From: Diadema setosum
Taxonomy: Eukaryota; Echinodermata; Echinoidea; Diadematoida; Diadematidae
NCBI RefSeq assembly: GCF_964275005.1
Contig: NC_092701.1
Span: 12,234,288-12,298,287 of the forward strand
Reading direction: 5' to 3'
Length of the DNA: 64,000 bases
Shown: in pieces, positions 12,200 to 25,600 of the stretch
Layout of the letters: each line of letters begins with the position of its first letter
How positions within the stretch are numbered: position 1 is the stretch's first letter
Notes under the pieces: model-generated
What the model saw: the letters and a program-made list of their open reading frames with translations, nothing else
The model's database searches: none
Told to the model about the DNA's origin: nothing
Made by a program: the position numbers and the translations under genes

Positions 12200-13377
12200 C
12201 GCACAAATACATTATCTAAAGATAATGTAAAATATTTTGATAATTGGATTTTATATCATGATATATCTAACCATCTATCTATATTTACCATTTTACAGTA
12301 TCCAGCAGAAAATATGAAAAAAAAAAACACCTAACGAGATGGATTATGATGTATAGAAAAGAATCAGCTCAAAATATTTCATTCTTTTGACAATGATTAA
12401 ACACAGGAGGACTGGCATGATGTATTCAGAAGACCACTGATAAGACTAATCATGTATTTCTTGATAAGTTTTGAAGTTGTTATAAGAAAATGTTCTAAAT
12501 AAATAGGTAATAATTATATGATAATGAATAAATGCCGTTGAATCACCAAGGGAATTTGGTTTATATGTTACAGAGACATGGCCTTCGTGGTTTAACACTT
12601 TCATGGATTATTGATTACTTGTAGAAAGCAATGAAAAAAATAAATATAATGTAAGTCTTTTGATTCTGATATTGTGTGTGTTGTTCCTCAGTAATCAAGT
12701 TCTTGGCAATCTCCTGTATCTTGATTATAAATCAATGCTATCATATAGTACTCCAGCATTCTTAATTTCTGTTCACTTGCCATTAATACTAACATTATTT
12801 ATTCCCATGAGGACTATGAAACGCTGATTAATATTTAATGTCTGCATATAGATAAAGTTTCTCAATGGTTTGCGTGAAATACATTTTCCTAGAATGTTTG
12901 CCTTTTTAACATAGCTTTTCAAAAATTGATATTCAGTAATACTTATTATTATTTCATGTATGAATTGAAGTGAACTTCATGAAGTGAACTTCAGCCATTT
13001 CTTTTTGAATTATAATTGACTCTAAGTTAACTTGCAATAATTAAATTCACAATATTCACACATCTTGTTTAAAAGTAATGGCAATTCTAGAATTAAATAA
13101 AAACCCTCACATGTCAAAATTACCGTATTATTTCACATAATGCTCTGATATTACCACAACAAACTGTGATATTGCTTGGGGAAACTGAGAATCAAGTAGA
13201 ATAAATTCGATTTTTATTCTTCAGAAACGTATTGTGCGATTAATCACTAAGTTTCTTTTAATATCTAATCCCATCCGATCCCATATTCTATCAATTGAAA
13301 ATACTGAAAGTTAATGATATACATACTTTTCGGACTTAAGCCTCTATGCAAAAAATACACATACAACCGTCTTCCTG

Positions 13378-13408
<31 letters not shown>

Positions 13409-13890
13409 TGGTGGGGTTTTCACTGCAAACCCTGCATTGTATTCATACCCAATTCGTCAATCACCAAATTGTAATCTCGAAAACCCTGGAGTCATCATAG
13501 ACCAGAAGTCATTAGAACATCACGGGGCAGACGTCCCGAATTCTCTATCTCTAAATCTGAAATAGAGTTCATTATTGAATATTCTTTAAAAAAGTATTAT
13601 CATTATAATATCTGAATATTTTTCCAGTACTTGAAAATTAATGTCATAACTTTTTGCTTTTATTTGTTTCCAATAACGAGTTGAAGATGAATCAGGTAGG
13701 AAGATTCTCTATCACCCCCCCCCCTTTTTTTTTAATAGGCTATAGAAACTTTCGCGTGTTTTGTGAGAGAAGATCACGTACCGATTGACAGTTTTTCTTT
13801 TGATTAACAATAGTTGTGTATTGTTTGCAAACATTCGGGATGAAAGTTTTATCGTGTGAACTTCTGGAAATCAAATAAAGATTATTGAAA
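12200..13890 (+). pseudogene. Decayed non-LTR (CR1-like) retrotransposon, unit B
   Basis: Same relic as at 790-2480, with blocks such as tttgacaatgatt, gtttctcaatggtttgc, cattagaacatcacggg and gaaatcaaataaagattatt in the same order, but lacking the long (GT)n run. It shows that the duplication copied an already decayed element. Confidence 0.65.
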
Positions 13891-14350
13891 AAAAATGTGT
13901 GCGTGGGTTTGTGTGTGGGTGTGTGTGTATTATGTATGTTTGGTATTTCACCGACATGGAATGTCCAGATATACATCAGAGCAGGGAAGAAAACATGCCA
14001 CCACGGGTCATCTTAAAGATGTACTATGATGGTACTGTATTGTTTATCATAATTTGATTAGAATACAATGTATAACTGTGGTTGAATTATTTTGGTATCT
14101 TTTCAGTGCGATTGGTTTCTATCGTTCTATGCTTTCACAGAGTGAGGGGTGTGTGATACTAATCCATATAGGCCTACATGAAGATTAGAAAATTTGCCTA
14201 TCAATGGGTACAATGAATCATACCACCCTACCTCCTATAGCGTCTTCAGTATTATGAAATCGACAAATGGCCTGCAAATGATAAGGCTAACAATTTGACT
14301 ACAATGGACAATGTAACACGGCAAACACTATTTCCAAATACGGCATTGTC

Positions 14351-15484
14351 CAGTCAGTCCGCAGCACGTATGCTAATGAGCCGATCCGGCAAGATTTATT
14401 CAGCACTCTCGTTGACGATCTTTGCGTTCGAAAGGTGTCTCGTCGTGCGAGATTTTGCGAGACTTTGATAGGGCTATGGTTTTCACAGTGTAGCGACTTG
14501 TACATACATTCGTCATGGCTACAAGTCACGGTAAATTGTTCTCCAGACTTTGATCTTTATTTTGATACTAAATTTGTGTATAACATCGGATCTTATCATG
14601 ACTATATAATCAGTTGAATTTGAGTAAATTTTACCTGCTTTTCACGGAAGACTTTGTCGTCTAAAGTTCTTTTTTGGTTCCTGACCGGATTAAGAAACTG
14701 TTGTTTCTGATTTTGGCTTTTTCGTAGAGAGGAAACTTAGATGCTCATCATATATTGGAGTCAAGGAGACGCAAGCATGATTTATACTAGTTTTTCCGTT
14801 TTGAAATGTCTGTAAAATTCACTCCTAAGCCGGAAGTATGCTCCACACAAAGTGTACAGTGGCGCGAGAGAGCTTTCTCATTGGACAGTGCTTGCATCCA
14901 GCGCTTGAACTTGGCTTGAACTACACCCGTGCCAAGAAACCGCAAGTGGCATGAAACCGTTATGTAGCAGCGTAATAACGTAATGCAAGCGCTGAATGCA
15001 AGCACTGTCCAATGAGAGAGCTTACTCTTGAGATTGCACGGTTTTAAGCTAATCAGCACTGACATCGATGTATATTTTACTGGTTCCTGACCGGATTAAG
15101 CAACAAATTGTCAAGATATTTACACGGATACAAAGATTTGGAGATGGACTACCAAATAAAGCATTTTCATTGAGACGCAAGGTGACTTTGGTATATTTTT
15201 GAACGTCTTGAACGTGTACTGCACGAATTACTTTTTTCATCATTTTTCAAGCTCAAATTACGCTATGATATTTTTCATTTACAATAATTTGAGTAACATG
15301 TGACGATAGTTTACATATTTTCCTTGAATTTGATACCAAATTTGTGAACATAAGGTGTATTTTTGTTGCCGAAAGCCCAAAGACAAAATCCCCTTACGCA
15401 GCTCATTACGTATGCAAGCCTAGAGCGGGCTTGCATACGAGTTGAATAAATACGAGCGAATTATCGGGTGCTGCGGACTGACTG
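14351..15484. mobile_element. 1134-bp element with TGTC target duplication
   Basis: Terminal inverted repeats CAGTCAGTCCGCAGCAC, with TGTC directly repeated at 14347-14350 and 15485-15488. The paralogous position near 2972 in the first duplication unit has a single TGTC with matching flanks and no element. Inside, a second inverted repeat (14876-15022, TCTCATTGGACAGTGCTTGC type) forms a hairpin. No coding capacity is seen; the superfamily is unclear (4-bp target). Confidence 0.8.
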
Positions 15485-17602
15485 TGTCGTGATGCAACGT
15501 GGAAGAAAATGGACTTTGACCAACTGTTGACCAGGTACTCCTTCGGAATTCGAACAGTTCGTGTGCAAGCCTTTTGTACAAAGTTGCATACAAACATTCG
15601 CAGAAGTGAAACACACGAAGTCATTCATATCGACGGGTAAGCTTCGGGACTATTAAAGAGAGAATGGCGGCATGTTCATATTATGTCTTTTAGGAGATAA
15701 ATCTTGAGTCTACTTATTAAAAACAAGAGCCAACGTATAATCGGATTACACAACAAATTCTTCTTGGACGGGCAGAAAGGTAGGAATAAATGCTATATTT
15801 CATATACGCAACAGGTGAGAGCGTTTGCCGTGCACATGCTTGCGCTCACGTGTAAACTTCACGGCTTCTTCTTATCCGTTTTTCTCTCTTATTTTGGTCC
15901 CTTTTACCCATACACCCTTCTTTCCTTTTTATATGCTTACAATGGGTAATTTCAAACAGTTGTATAATTGAAAAGATTCAGATGCTATATAGCCGTAAGT
16001 ACACACGCTTATTTTCAATAGGAGTTGTAAAGTTGAGAGGTACTTGATTTGTTTGTATATATATCATATCTATAATGACAAGGAACACTATTCGCAGAGA
16101 CAAAAAGGTGACAAACTTTTATGGCAGAAAATAAGCAGTATTTTGTCACATTTCGACGCCACCTCGTCAGGAATCCATCAGCCAAGTCCACTATTTAGCC
16201 TGCTACATTGCTTGCCACATGCCAATCAATTTCAGGAATTCTATATCTTCGTTAGAATGCAATAATAAGATCTCTCAGATACTCTTCGGAATATATGTAT
16301 AATGCATGTGTACAATGTGATCACTTCTCTTTGGACAGTTGTAAAATCTGTGATTTCTTGCTCTGAACGAGCGTGATATGAAATTCGTATAAGCAGCGAT
16401 TACTTGTATGGTACCCTTTTGTTCGCTTGCGTTCATAGGTTTGTTACACGTTTGGTGTTTTGCATCGCTTTTGCACGTACTTTCGGGACAACGCATTTTC
16501 TAGAGTTCCTGTTGGCCTAGATAATCCTCCAGTTTCAGCAGGTATATGGAATAAAAAAAAAAACGTGTAGCTGAAATAATGTCGCCATTGAGAATGAATT
16601 AATTGATTGGGTATTCACAACATTGACAGATAAACCTGCATCGGACGGTTACCCCACATAGTTCGAGTCTGCGTAGAATGTACAGTGCACCTCAATCTCC
16701 GTTTAAAATTTCATGCATTTTATTTTGTCTGTAATGTTGCATTTCATAAGCACGTTTAAGATAAGTGTTAAATTACAGTAATATCAACACATTTAGTACA
16801 TCGAGACAAGGGTTGATAAACTGCGAGCAATGTTGATATTCAACAATTTTCGCCCATAATAGGGCTTTGTCAAGACTTTCTACTGTTCACTTTGAATAGC
16901 TTTACAACGCCCTTACTTTTACTTGCTGCCCGTTAGACCTCCTGATATGTAGGGCAGCAACAAAAGCTCTCAACTTTCAGTCTGTCTTGCGGCATTCTGT
17001 TCCCTAAAGTGATCCCCAGGTCTGCGGGAGGTTTACAGTCATTTCATTTTCCTGGAGCGCCGGCGGCGTCCCTTGACAAAGTTCAATGCTGAAAAAACTC
17101 ACATGGAGTTTCTTGTACACTTGTCACTTAAAGAAAAAAAAGTCAAAAGACAGATGACAGGTATATTTTGGTGGAGGTATATAGTATAGCTTGGGCATGT
17201 TTTTGTTTACCCTATATATCTCTTACTAGCTTCCAGGGACAATCTATTGTGAATGAAAGAAAATCAATATTGGCTGGTTCGAAGTTCAATCACTTCATTC
17301 ATATAAGGCAAGTTCGGCTGTTTTTTTTTTTTTTCTCAGTCATGATAATCTAGGTAAGGTCACGTTGTCCTCAAGCGAATAATAAAACAAACGGTATTTG
17401 GACTGAGCATCGCAGGTAAGTAAGTGTGTTACGTCTGATACATGGTTATGTGCCTATTCATACACCTCTGGCACTTTTACTTGAGACAGGAAAACAAATC
17501 GTATTGTCATTTTACATTATGGTTTAGCATTTCAAAAACAAACAAGCTAACGATCAGTCACTTAAACAAATTAACTTTATTTGGCTTGTAAGAGTCACAT
17601 GT

Positions 17603-18350
17603 TGGTGGACCCATGGACCTACTACACATGGACATTCATCGCTCGTTAATTAATTCGTGCACCTGTTTCTGTCAAAAGCGTCACAAAAACATTTTGAACA
17701 TGCTTTCCTGCTTTGATCCAGTGTTGTCCACCGACAGCCAGCCTGGATAAAAACAAGACGGCGCTTTGAGAAATCTAAAGACTACGTGCGCAGAAGATAA
17801 TAACTCTCTTAAATCAAGAAAAATGTATGTGCAGTTGTAGTGTATATTGCGAAATCATCGCTAAAGCAATTTCATTTGCGAAATGCAATTACTTTACAAG
17901 AAAAAGCAAGTAATTAAGCAGGTTGACTGTGATTTGTAATCTATTTTTCCCCATTTGTCGCACATCGTTTCAGAGTAAACATGGGCAGTGACAGTAGACG
18001 ACATGCTTGTCTTGCCATTCAGGGATGTGACATGCATGGCCGCAAGTGGCCGCTTCAGTAATTACAAATTTTGCGACGCAAAATTTGTCCTTGTTTCAGG
18101 TTTGCTGCTCCCCATCATTGGTGTTTATTCAAAGGCAGTTGAGTCTGAAAAGGCACCTCAGCCAAATAGGACGGAAATGAGGGAAACCGGGTTCTTTTGT
18201 CAGTGATAATGCACGATTACACAATCGTCATTGCCCAAACGTCTGAATGTACTCATTAAGATGCACATAATCAGGTGGCGGTGGTGAACATTGGATCAAA
18301 GAAAGACCTCCGTTCATGGTCCATATATGTAGTAGGTCCATGGTTGACCG
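17603..18350. mobile_element. About 750-bp inverted-repeat element upstream of SULT-B
   Basis: The left arm tggacccatggacctactac at 17605 pairs with gtagtaggtccatggttgac at 18330. It lies in a stretch (about 16.8-18.9 kb) with no counterpart in the first unit. No coding sequence recognised; element ends approximate. Confidence 0.5.
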
Positions 18351-19268
18351 ATATGGTTTGTCAAAAAAATGAAGACAGCTTTTCCTAAAATCTCTTACTT
18401 ATCAGATGGCTTAATGAGATTTGAATGAATATTTGAATGAATATGTTTGGTGTATATTTTTGAGGGAGAATGAATGCCCTCGAAGGTGATATCAACTTGC
18501 GGCCTGTATGCAGTGAAACGGCATTAGCAGATTTGAGAACATTTTGAAAGAGATGTGACAAACGTAAGTTGAGACAACATCTTAACACTGCATTTGTTTC
18601 CTTTTGTTTTTGCCTTCGTTGTCATTGCATTTAATTATGCTGATATGATTTTGTGGTATTACAAAACATTGCAAAAACATGTGAAAATCTACTCTTTTTA
18701 CAAACGTTACTTTTATTTTCTCTTAGTATATCCATTACTATCCATTATCAACTTGAACAGGAAGCGGAGCTCATCTAAATAATGAACTCCGCTCCATTTC
18801 AACAACTAACTTGAACTTTTGCTATATAAGAGTTCAAGTTTAAAAGCAAGTTCGAGGAGTTGGCGTAATATCACTTTAATTTCGAAGAAAATGTTTTGAA
18901 TGATGAAAGCGGAGTGTTGATGTGGGTGGGACATCTAACTCGTAAAGAAAATGAGCTTAGATATCGCATAAATTTTAGGAATAAGATAAGTTACGATGAG
19001 AATGAGTTACAGTTCCACTTTTGATTAATTTAGCATATGCAGGCTGCTTATTACAGTCCTCACTTGTTCTTCATCGGGTTCGAGCACTGTGACATACAAA
19101 TACCTACATCCACCATGAAGGATAAATACAAGATTGGTTATAATGATCAGATATACATTCTGATTATTGCATGTTATACGTCCCCGTAGTTCGCAGTCAT
19201 TTTCAGCGTTCTCTCTTTTTTATTTTCAATTTGCGTGATACATGCAGGACGGAAAGACATCAGCCAGT

Positions 19269-19419
19269 ATGGAAGAAAAGGAACCTTCATCTGCCCCTGG
19301 TGTGCACATATACAAAGGGACTGTGCTTCCCAATAATGTGCTGGACTCCAGTATTGAAGCAATGCAGACATTTGAAGTTCGTCCAGACGATATCTGGCTG
19401 TGCACCTATCCAAAGTCAG
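19269..19419 (+). CDS. SULT-B coding exon 1
   Basis: Encodes MEEKEPSSAPGVHIYKG through the PAPS loop TYPKSG, ending phase 1 before donor gtatac as in copy A. Same 151-nt coding length as copy A. Confidence 0.9.
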
Positions 19420-19548
19420 GTATACGATTTCTCATGGGACAGCATTCCATTTAAACTAACACAATAAAAAATACAGATATGTCAGGATAATGATTGAAAT
19501 GACGAGTTTCATGTGTCTGGAGTCGTGGTAGCCAGCCAAGACTTGATA

Positions 19549-19626
<78 letters not shown>

Positions 19627-22600
19627 ATCATGTATCAAGGTCATTATACAAATATCAAATCTTGAAATTCTGATAAACGCGTTTATAATGTCATGGCTAA
19701 GAGCATTTGCGATTTCCTATATACCTGCTCGGCGGACCTACAATGTATATTGTGTCAATGTGTGTGTCTTATTGCGTCGTATGGGTAACTGCGAGGAATA
19801 ACATGAGAGATTGAGTGTGGTAAATACGCCGATTATTCCTAGAGGATATGACGACAGTTAATAGTGAAAACATAGCATCATACCTATATTTTTGTATATA
19901 TACACATTTGTAGCTACCTAGCTGGATGGATAGATACACTTGATAGGGAAAAATCAATTTCATGCTTCTTACGCACGCCTGCAATAGAATAGAATTAAAT
20001 ATCAATATGTATGTATATTGTGATATTGAAAGAATTTCCATCTACTTTTATGCATATATGATAACATAAGATAAGTCTTACGCCCAATAATGATCACACA
20101 CATTTTTCTCTTCGAAGGTGTAGCGGTGTTTAATTCACCTATTCTGTCTCATACTTTGTTAGCGTGACACCATTTTATAACGTCGAGTAAATTATGTTCA
20201 ACTTCCTTTAAGTTAATATTCTTAGTTCCAGATGGAAAAGAATGAAATAAACTCAAATCATTTCAATTTATTTTGTACAATGACAAAAACCATTGTGTAC
20301 GAGTTTTGTTTCTATTGTTATGAGGCATGTACTCATCAACGCATTATGGTTTATTTTGTTACATTTTTTTCTGTCCTTTTTTTTACCTTCGAAAGGGAAA
20401 AAATCATTTAGGCGTAAAAATCCTCTTTATCTTATCCTACCAATGTAAACGAGAATGAAATTATCATATAAAACATATTTCATTCGATTCGATTCTATTT
20501 TTTTTTTTTTTTTTTTTTGCTTGTCAGCTGAAGAAACCCGGAAGAGTGGACGGGTAGAGATGAGCTGAGGACCTGTTTTTTTTTTTTTTTTTTTTTTTGC
20601 TTGTTAGCTCATGAAACCCGGAAGTGGGCCCCCACACTTTTGAAAACAGTGCGCCGGCCCGCGAATATTTTTTCCGTACATGGAAACGCTACAGGACATG
20701 AATTATTCATAAGTTGAGCTGAAAGAATGAAATGCGCATGCACATGGACTTCGGACAATGAACGCCACATGCACATGCACATGAATGCACATTCGCTTCA
20801 TAGCGAAGTAGCCCTACTGTTCTGTGGAAGCGGTTTATTTACGAACGAATACGAGTACCCGATCGACAAAAAAAGGCGTGCGAAAGATTTCGGAAGAACT
20901 CTCATTTGGCCATTTATGCATGTACGAATAGTGGTAATGTGGCATCAATTCCAAGCCTATGGCTGTAGTTTAGGTTGTAGCTTGTAAAGCTGTTTATTTC
21001 ACGCGAGCTGCGAATGTACCTGCTTCAAATCGACTGCACTTTCTTCGAACCCTGCATGCTCGCTCATGCTCGCCACGCCGGCTGCCCTGGCTGCGCTGAC
21101 AATCACGATGCTGTCTGCTCCCCGCATATTTACCAGCGGGGTTACGTAGGGCGCTCATGAACTGCGAATCGTATGTACTGTATGTAATGTATGATTGAGG
21201 GTACCACCTATCGTCACCCTAAGGATCTGTAGCTTGTTTATTCCAAAAGTATAAAACAAATTCGCCTAAATCTTATCTCAATATGCCATAAGTACTGCAG
21301 TTTTGAATGTCGTGACCATTTTCTTCGCGCAGCGGGGTACTTAGATCGGCACCCCCTCCCTCCATAGGTAATACACGTGAATTTCACAGCCATGCGTCGT
21401 TACCGTGAGCGGATGTGTAATTGAAACGTGTTCAGTCTGGTTTGTTAGTTTGTTAGTTTCATAGCAAATGGCACTTAATCCCACGCGTACATTTCGTTCT
21501 ACACGCAAACAGCCATGATACGCAGGGTGCCGATGTCAAGGTACCCTGCCGATAGGTGGTACCCCCTTACCATACACTGTATGTACAGTATGCGAGTCCG
21601 TTCATTCGTGTACAAATTGGCCGAGCTATAGAATAAATTGTGAAGTCCACGCGCTTGCGCACTTCAAAATTTCAGCTCAACTTATGAATAATTCATATCC
21701 TGTAGCGTTTCCATGTACGGAAAAAATATTCGCCGCCGGCCCTGTATTGTAACAAAAATGCACCCAGGACAGGCCCTCTGCGGCCAGAAAAAGAGAAGGT
21801 TTCCTGTCATTCAGCACAAGCCATTCACTCTCAGAGCTATTTACAGAGTAAAAGATAGAGGTTTACAGAGTTAATACTTCTTACCACATAGACTTCCAGG
21901 TGCCAGTGTGGACAATAGCAGCTTGTTAAGTATACGTTTAAGACATCCTTTACTGCTGGGTCGCAATCGCACCACCCTATGACATTAATTAAAGACTCCC
22001 GAAAGTAAAGAGTTAATTATTTTTGTTTATTTCATTATGAAGCCAAAAACAATAGATCCCCGTGGGAAGCTTACGTTAATTCATTCATTGCCGATGTTTC
22101 AGGTGTACGCATAAAGTAGGTATATATGCAAGAGATTCAGTTATTGGTAGAGTTAATCTCCTTATGTTTTTTCGAAGACTCTACCTAAAACAATGGAGAA
22201 CTGTCTGAAACTTTGATTAAGCCTTTCAGTAATGCCGCAGAAAAGAGTTTAGGTAATGGAAGTGTTAATTTTGTTATATGTTTAAAGAAACCCCCAAACA
22301 GGGGGTCCTTGTCCAAAACTGCATTAAGTCACTCCGTGTGGTAGAATGTGCGGAAGGTACGCCCAAGGCATCTAGCGATTTGTTCCGTGGTATAAGGAGT
22401 TTATTAATTTATGTTTTATATGAAACCCCGGAAAGAAGGTACTGGCGAGTGTGGTGTTACAGATAGGGTAACAGATAAGTCGGTAAGGTCAAACGCCGAT
22501 TGGTCATCGCTTGTATGGTTTGCTTTGTCTAAAATGGGAGAAACGAGAGTAGTTTTTGATTAAGAAGTAATGACCAAACGTAATGTAATGATTTTCTTTA

Positions 22601-25600
22601 TCTGCCCTCCCATTTTAGTGGTCGGGAGGGGTATAAATATGTCCGGGTTCTGGTCTGGAAATGAGAGAGAATCCGACGAGCAGGATCTCAGAGAGCAGAC
22701 AAGTTTGAAACAAGGCACGGGCCTGGACAGGTAGAGGCATTGGGTGCTGCAAGTCCCTACATAGAACAAAAAGCAACTTTGGTTTGTAAGCTACGAGTAT
22801 ATTTGCACATCGGCTTACCCCGGGCGGCGGGTTGGAGTCGGTGAGGAACAGAGGATAGCACAGACGGTTACTGAGCAGCGGCTCGGTGATAGACATGGGC
22901 AGCGGCCTGTGCACGCAAGTACCCTGAGTTTCCTCACTGCCCAGCTCTCCTCCCTCCCCTGTTAATTTAGTCCCGTTATAGTTAAATCTGTTAAGTCTCC
23001 CCCCCCCCACCCCTTCCGGGCGGCTGGTCGGAGTCGGTGGGCAACAGAGGATAGCACAGTCGGTTAAGCGGCGTTCCCACTACCGCGCGATCCATTACGA
23101 ACGCCACGATTGGACATTCGTAACTGATAGTGGAAGTTTCGTTGAACTCGTCTGAAATTTCACGTTTGGATACGAGGTTATGCGAGTCAATACGTGTTGG
23201 TTCGCTTAGATGCGATATGGTCACGATTGGTCTATTTCAAGTATAATACGATCTGTCACGATCTTGTCTCCCGTTCAAATACGATCCGATAGGATTGTCC
23301 CGATTGAGTCCGATTGAGTCGGATTGGTTCCGATCTACCACGATCATTACGATTGGGATCCCCGATTTGGTGCGTGCAGCTACGTTCTGATACGTTCCAA
23401 TACGAATACCGCGAACCAATGCGGGCTGTTGAGATAAGATACGATATCTTTCACGATCGGGATCAAAAGCAACCCCCATTTAAGTTGCGATTGGAACCGA
23501 ACGGGAAATTATAGTCCGGCTGACAATGGACATGGATTTCATCGTTTCCTTAACTTCTGCAGAGTGATTAGGCCTACTATCCACAATATCATTGATGATG
23601 GCAAGGGTTGACAGGTTGAGAATGATGACAACGTGACCTTTGCAGTACAATGTATTGCGAATGACAATTACGTTATCATCAGAGAGAAAGCATCACCTAC
23701 GCCAGCCACAACCTCAGATAGTCCCTCCTCTAATTTAGCCTATAGAAATAAATTATTGAATCGACCTGCTCACCCTTCCCCTCTTCCTCCCCCCCCCAAA
23801 AAAAAAAACAACAACAAACAAACAAACAAACAAACAAACAAACCCGGAATACACAAGATCAGATCATTGCCCTCTCTTCCCTAGAAAAAAAAAAGATAAA
23901 GACAAACTGTTTTCACCTTCCTTTGAAATACATGAAGCAACATAATACATTGTATGTGTTATATACGCTAGTTGGCCGAACTGTTAGTATTATTTCTGTG
24001 TTTGATTTCATATTCGCATAGTATGTATCATATGCAAGTTTGTTTAAAAATGTCGTTATCTCATGGGGTATTGAAAGTTTGGTTGGTTTGGCTTGATTTA
24101 TTGTTGTTGTTTTTAACAGTGTTTAACAAAACCGATATACACACAACAGAAAGGTCACTCCCCTAAATAATGTCACTTTTTAACAATAAAAATCAAGCAA
24201 AATTATTTCGCAGGGGTATTTCTACATTTATTGATTAACTTCTATATGAGAAATAATGACAGTGATCTTTATAGTCATGCACGAGTGACCAAGCATCCAC
24301 GACAATGGTCACTTTTCAAAAGTCACAAAAGTTACTTTGTGGGATATGTGAAACATTCTACTTCAGGTGGGTGTTTCAGTGATGTCGTTATTTCATATTT
24401 CATTGTGTCACCCCTCCCTTAATCAACCTCGCGGAATACAAAACATATACAATTTGCAGGTAAGATAAGGGCAAAATAAATGTGAAAAAAAAATAAGCAG
24501 AAGGAAAGTGAAAAAATCGATCCCGATTAACACGATTAAGAAGCACGATAAATTAAGATTTGCTGCGTTGTGATACGATCCAAGACAATCTGATGCGATG
24601 ATCACAATCAAAAATTAATAGTGTTAATCGCAGAAAAATTTTGAACCGTCCAAAAATTTTCTACGATTAACGCGATTGCTACGATTGACCTCAAGATCTG
24701 ATACGATCCAATAAGATCACCACGATTGCTTCACGATTAAGACCACGATTCCAATCGTGGCGCCAATCGTGATAGTGGGAACCCGCTTTACTGAGCATCG
24801 GCTCGGTAATAAACATGGGCAGCGGCCCGTGAACGCAAGTATCCTGAGTTTCCTCACTGCCCAGCTCTCCTCCCTCCCCTGTCAATCTAGTCCGTTTATA
24901 GTTTAATCCGTTAAATCTGTCTCCCTTTTATGAATATGTTAATTCTGGTTGGTAAATATAACGGTAGGTCGTGAGAACTTGACCTCGGCTGATGCTGTTT
25001 TGGTCTGGCAGAGCCTTATAATAAAAACATTAGGAGCAGCATCCGATGCTCTCGTGCCGCCAGGCTCGAACGTCATTTTCCCATGTGTTTCACGTCATGA
25101 TCTGATGTAGTAATGTTTTCTACCACCCAACTCGATATTTGTTAAAACCAAGTTTCACGAGTAATAAAACCTAGTATCTGAGTTGTGCTCAGACTCCCAA
25201 ATAAACTGTGTGGTTCGTGAGCTGCTTGCCCACTGACTGCTTAGACTGCTCGCTACCAGGAACGTTTTTGTGTGCCGATGTAGGACGACGCTGTTGTGAT
25301 TGTGATGTTGGTGCTATAGTTATTGGGAAAACGTACAGACATAGACACACATCCCAGAGAGACACGAGTACACATAATATGCACACAGACAAGACGTTAG
25401 TATATAAGTGATATATTCCTCGTCACGTTGGTGGTTATAAATCATATCACAGAGGATACACACCACAACTTTTCGCCACAATATTATGTGTGTGTGTGTT
25501 TGTTTGTTTTTTTCAGAACATTACATTAAACGCACAATTCTTTCGTTCCTCTTAATCTCTTTGTGCATCTTTTCGAAGGAACTCACTGGATGTTCGAAAT

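Noticed and set aside
19242..19268. Upstream in-frame ATG of SULT-B as the start
   Set aside because: Not conserved in SULT-A, and a likely splice acceptor (catgcag) lies between it and the conserved ATG at 19269.
22625..22760. Possible TATA promoter or LTR (ggtataaatatg) in SULT-B intron 1
   Set aside because: The TATA-like word and downstream purine-rich stretch are suggestive, but I see no paired LTR, primer-binding site or gag/pol sequence, so it is not called.
22615..23010. 131-codon minus-strand open frame
   Set aside because: It lies across the 190-bp tandem repeat and simple C runs, shows no domain, and its second repeat copy is not open in the same way. Treated as chance.
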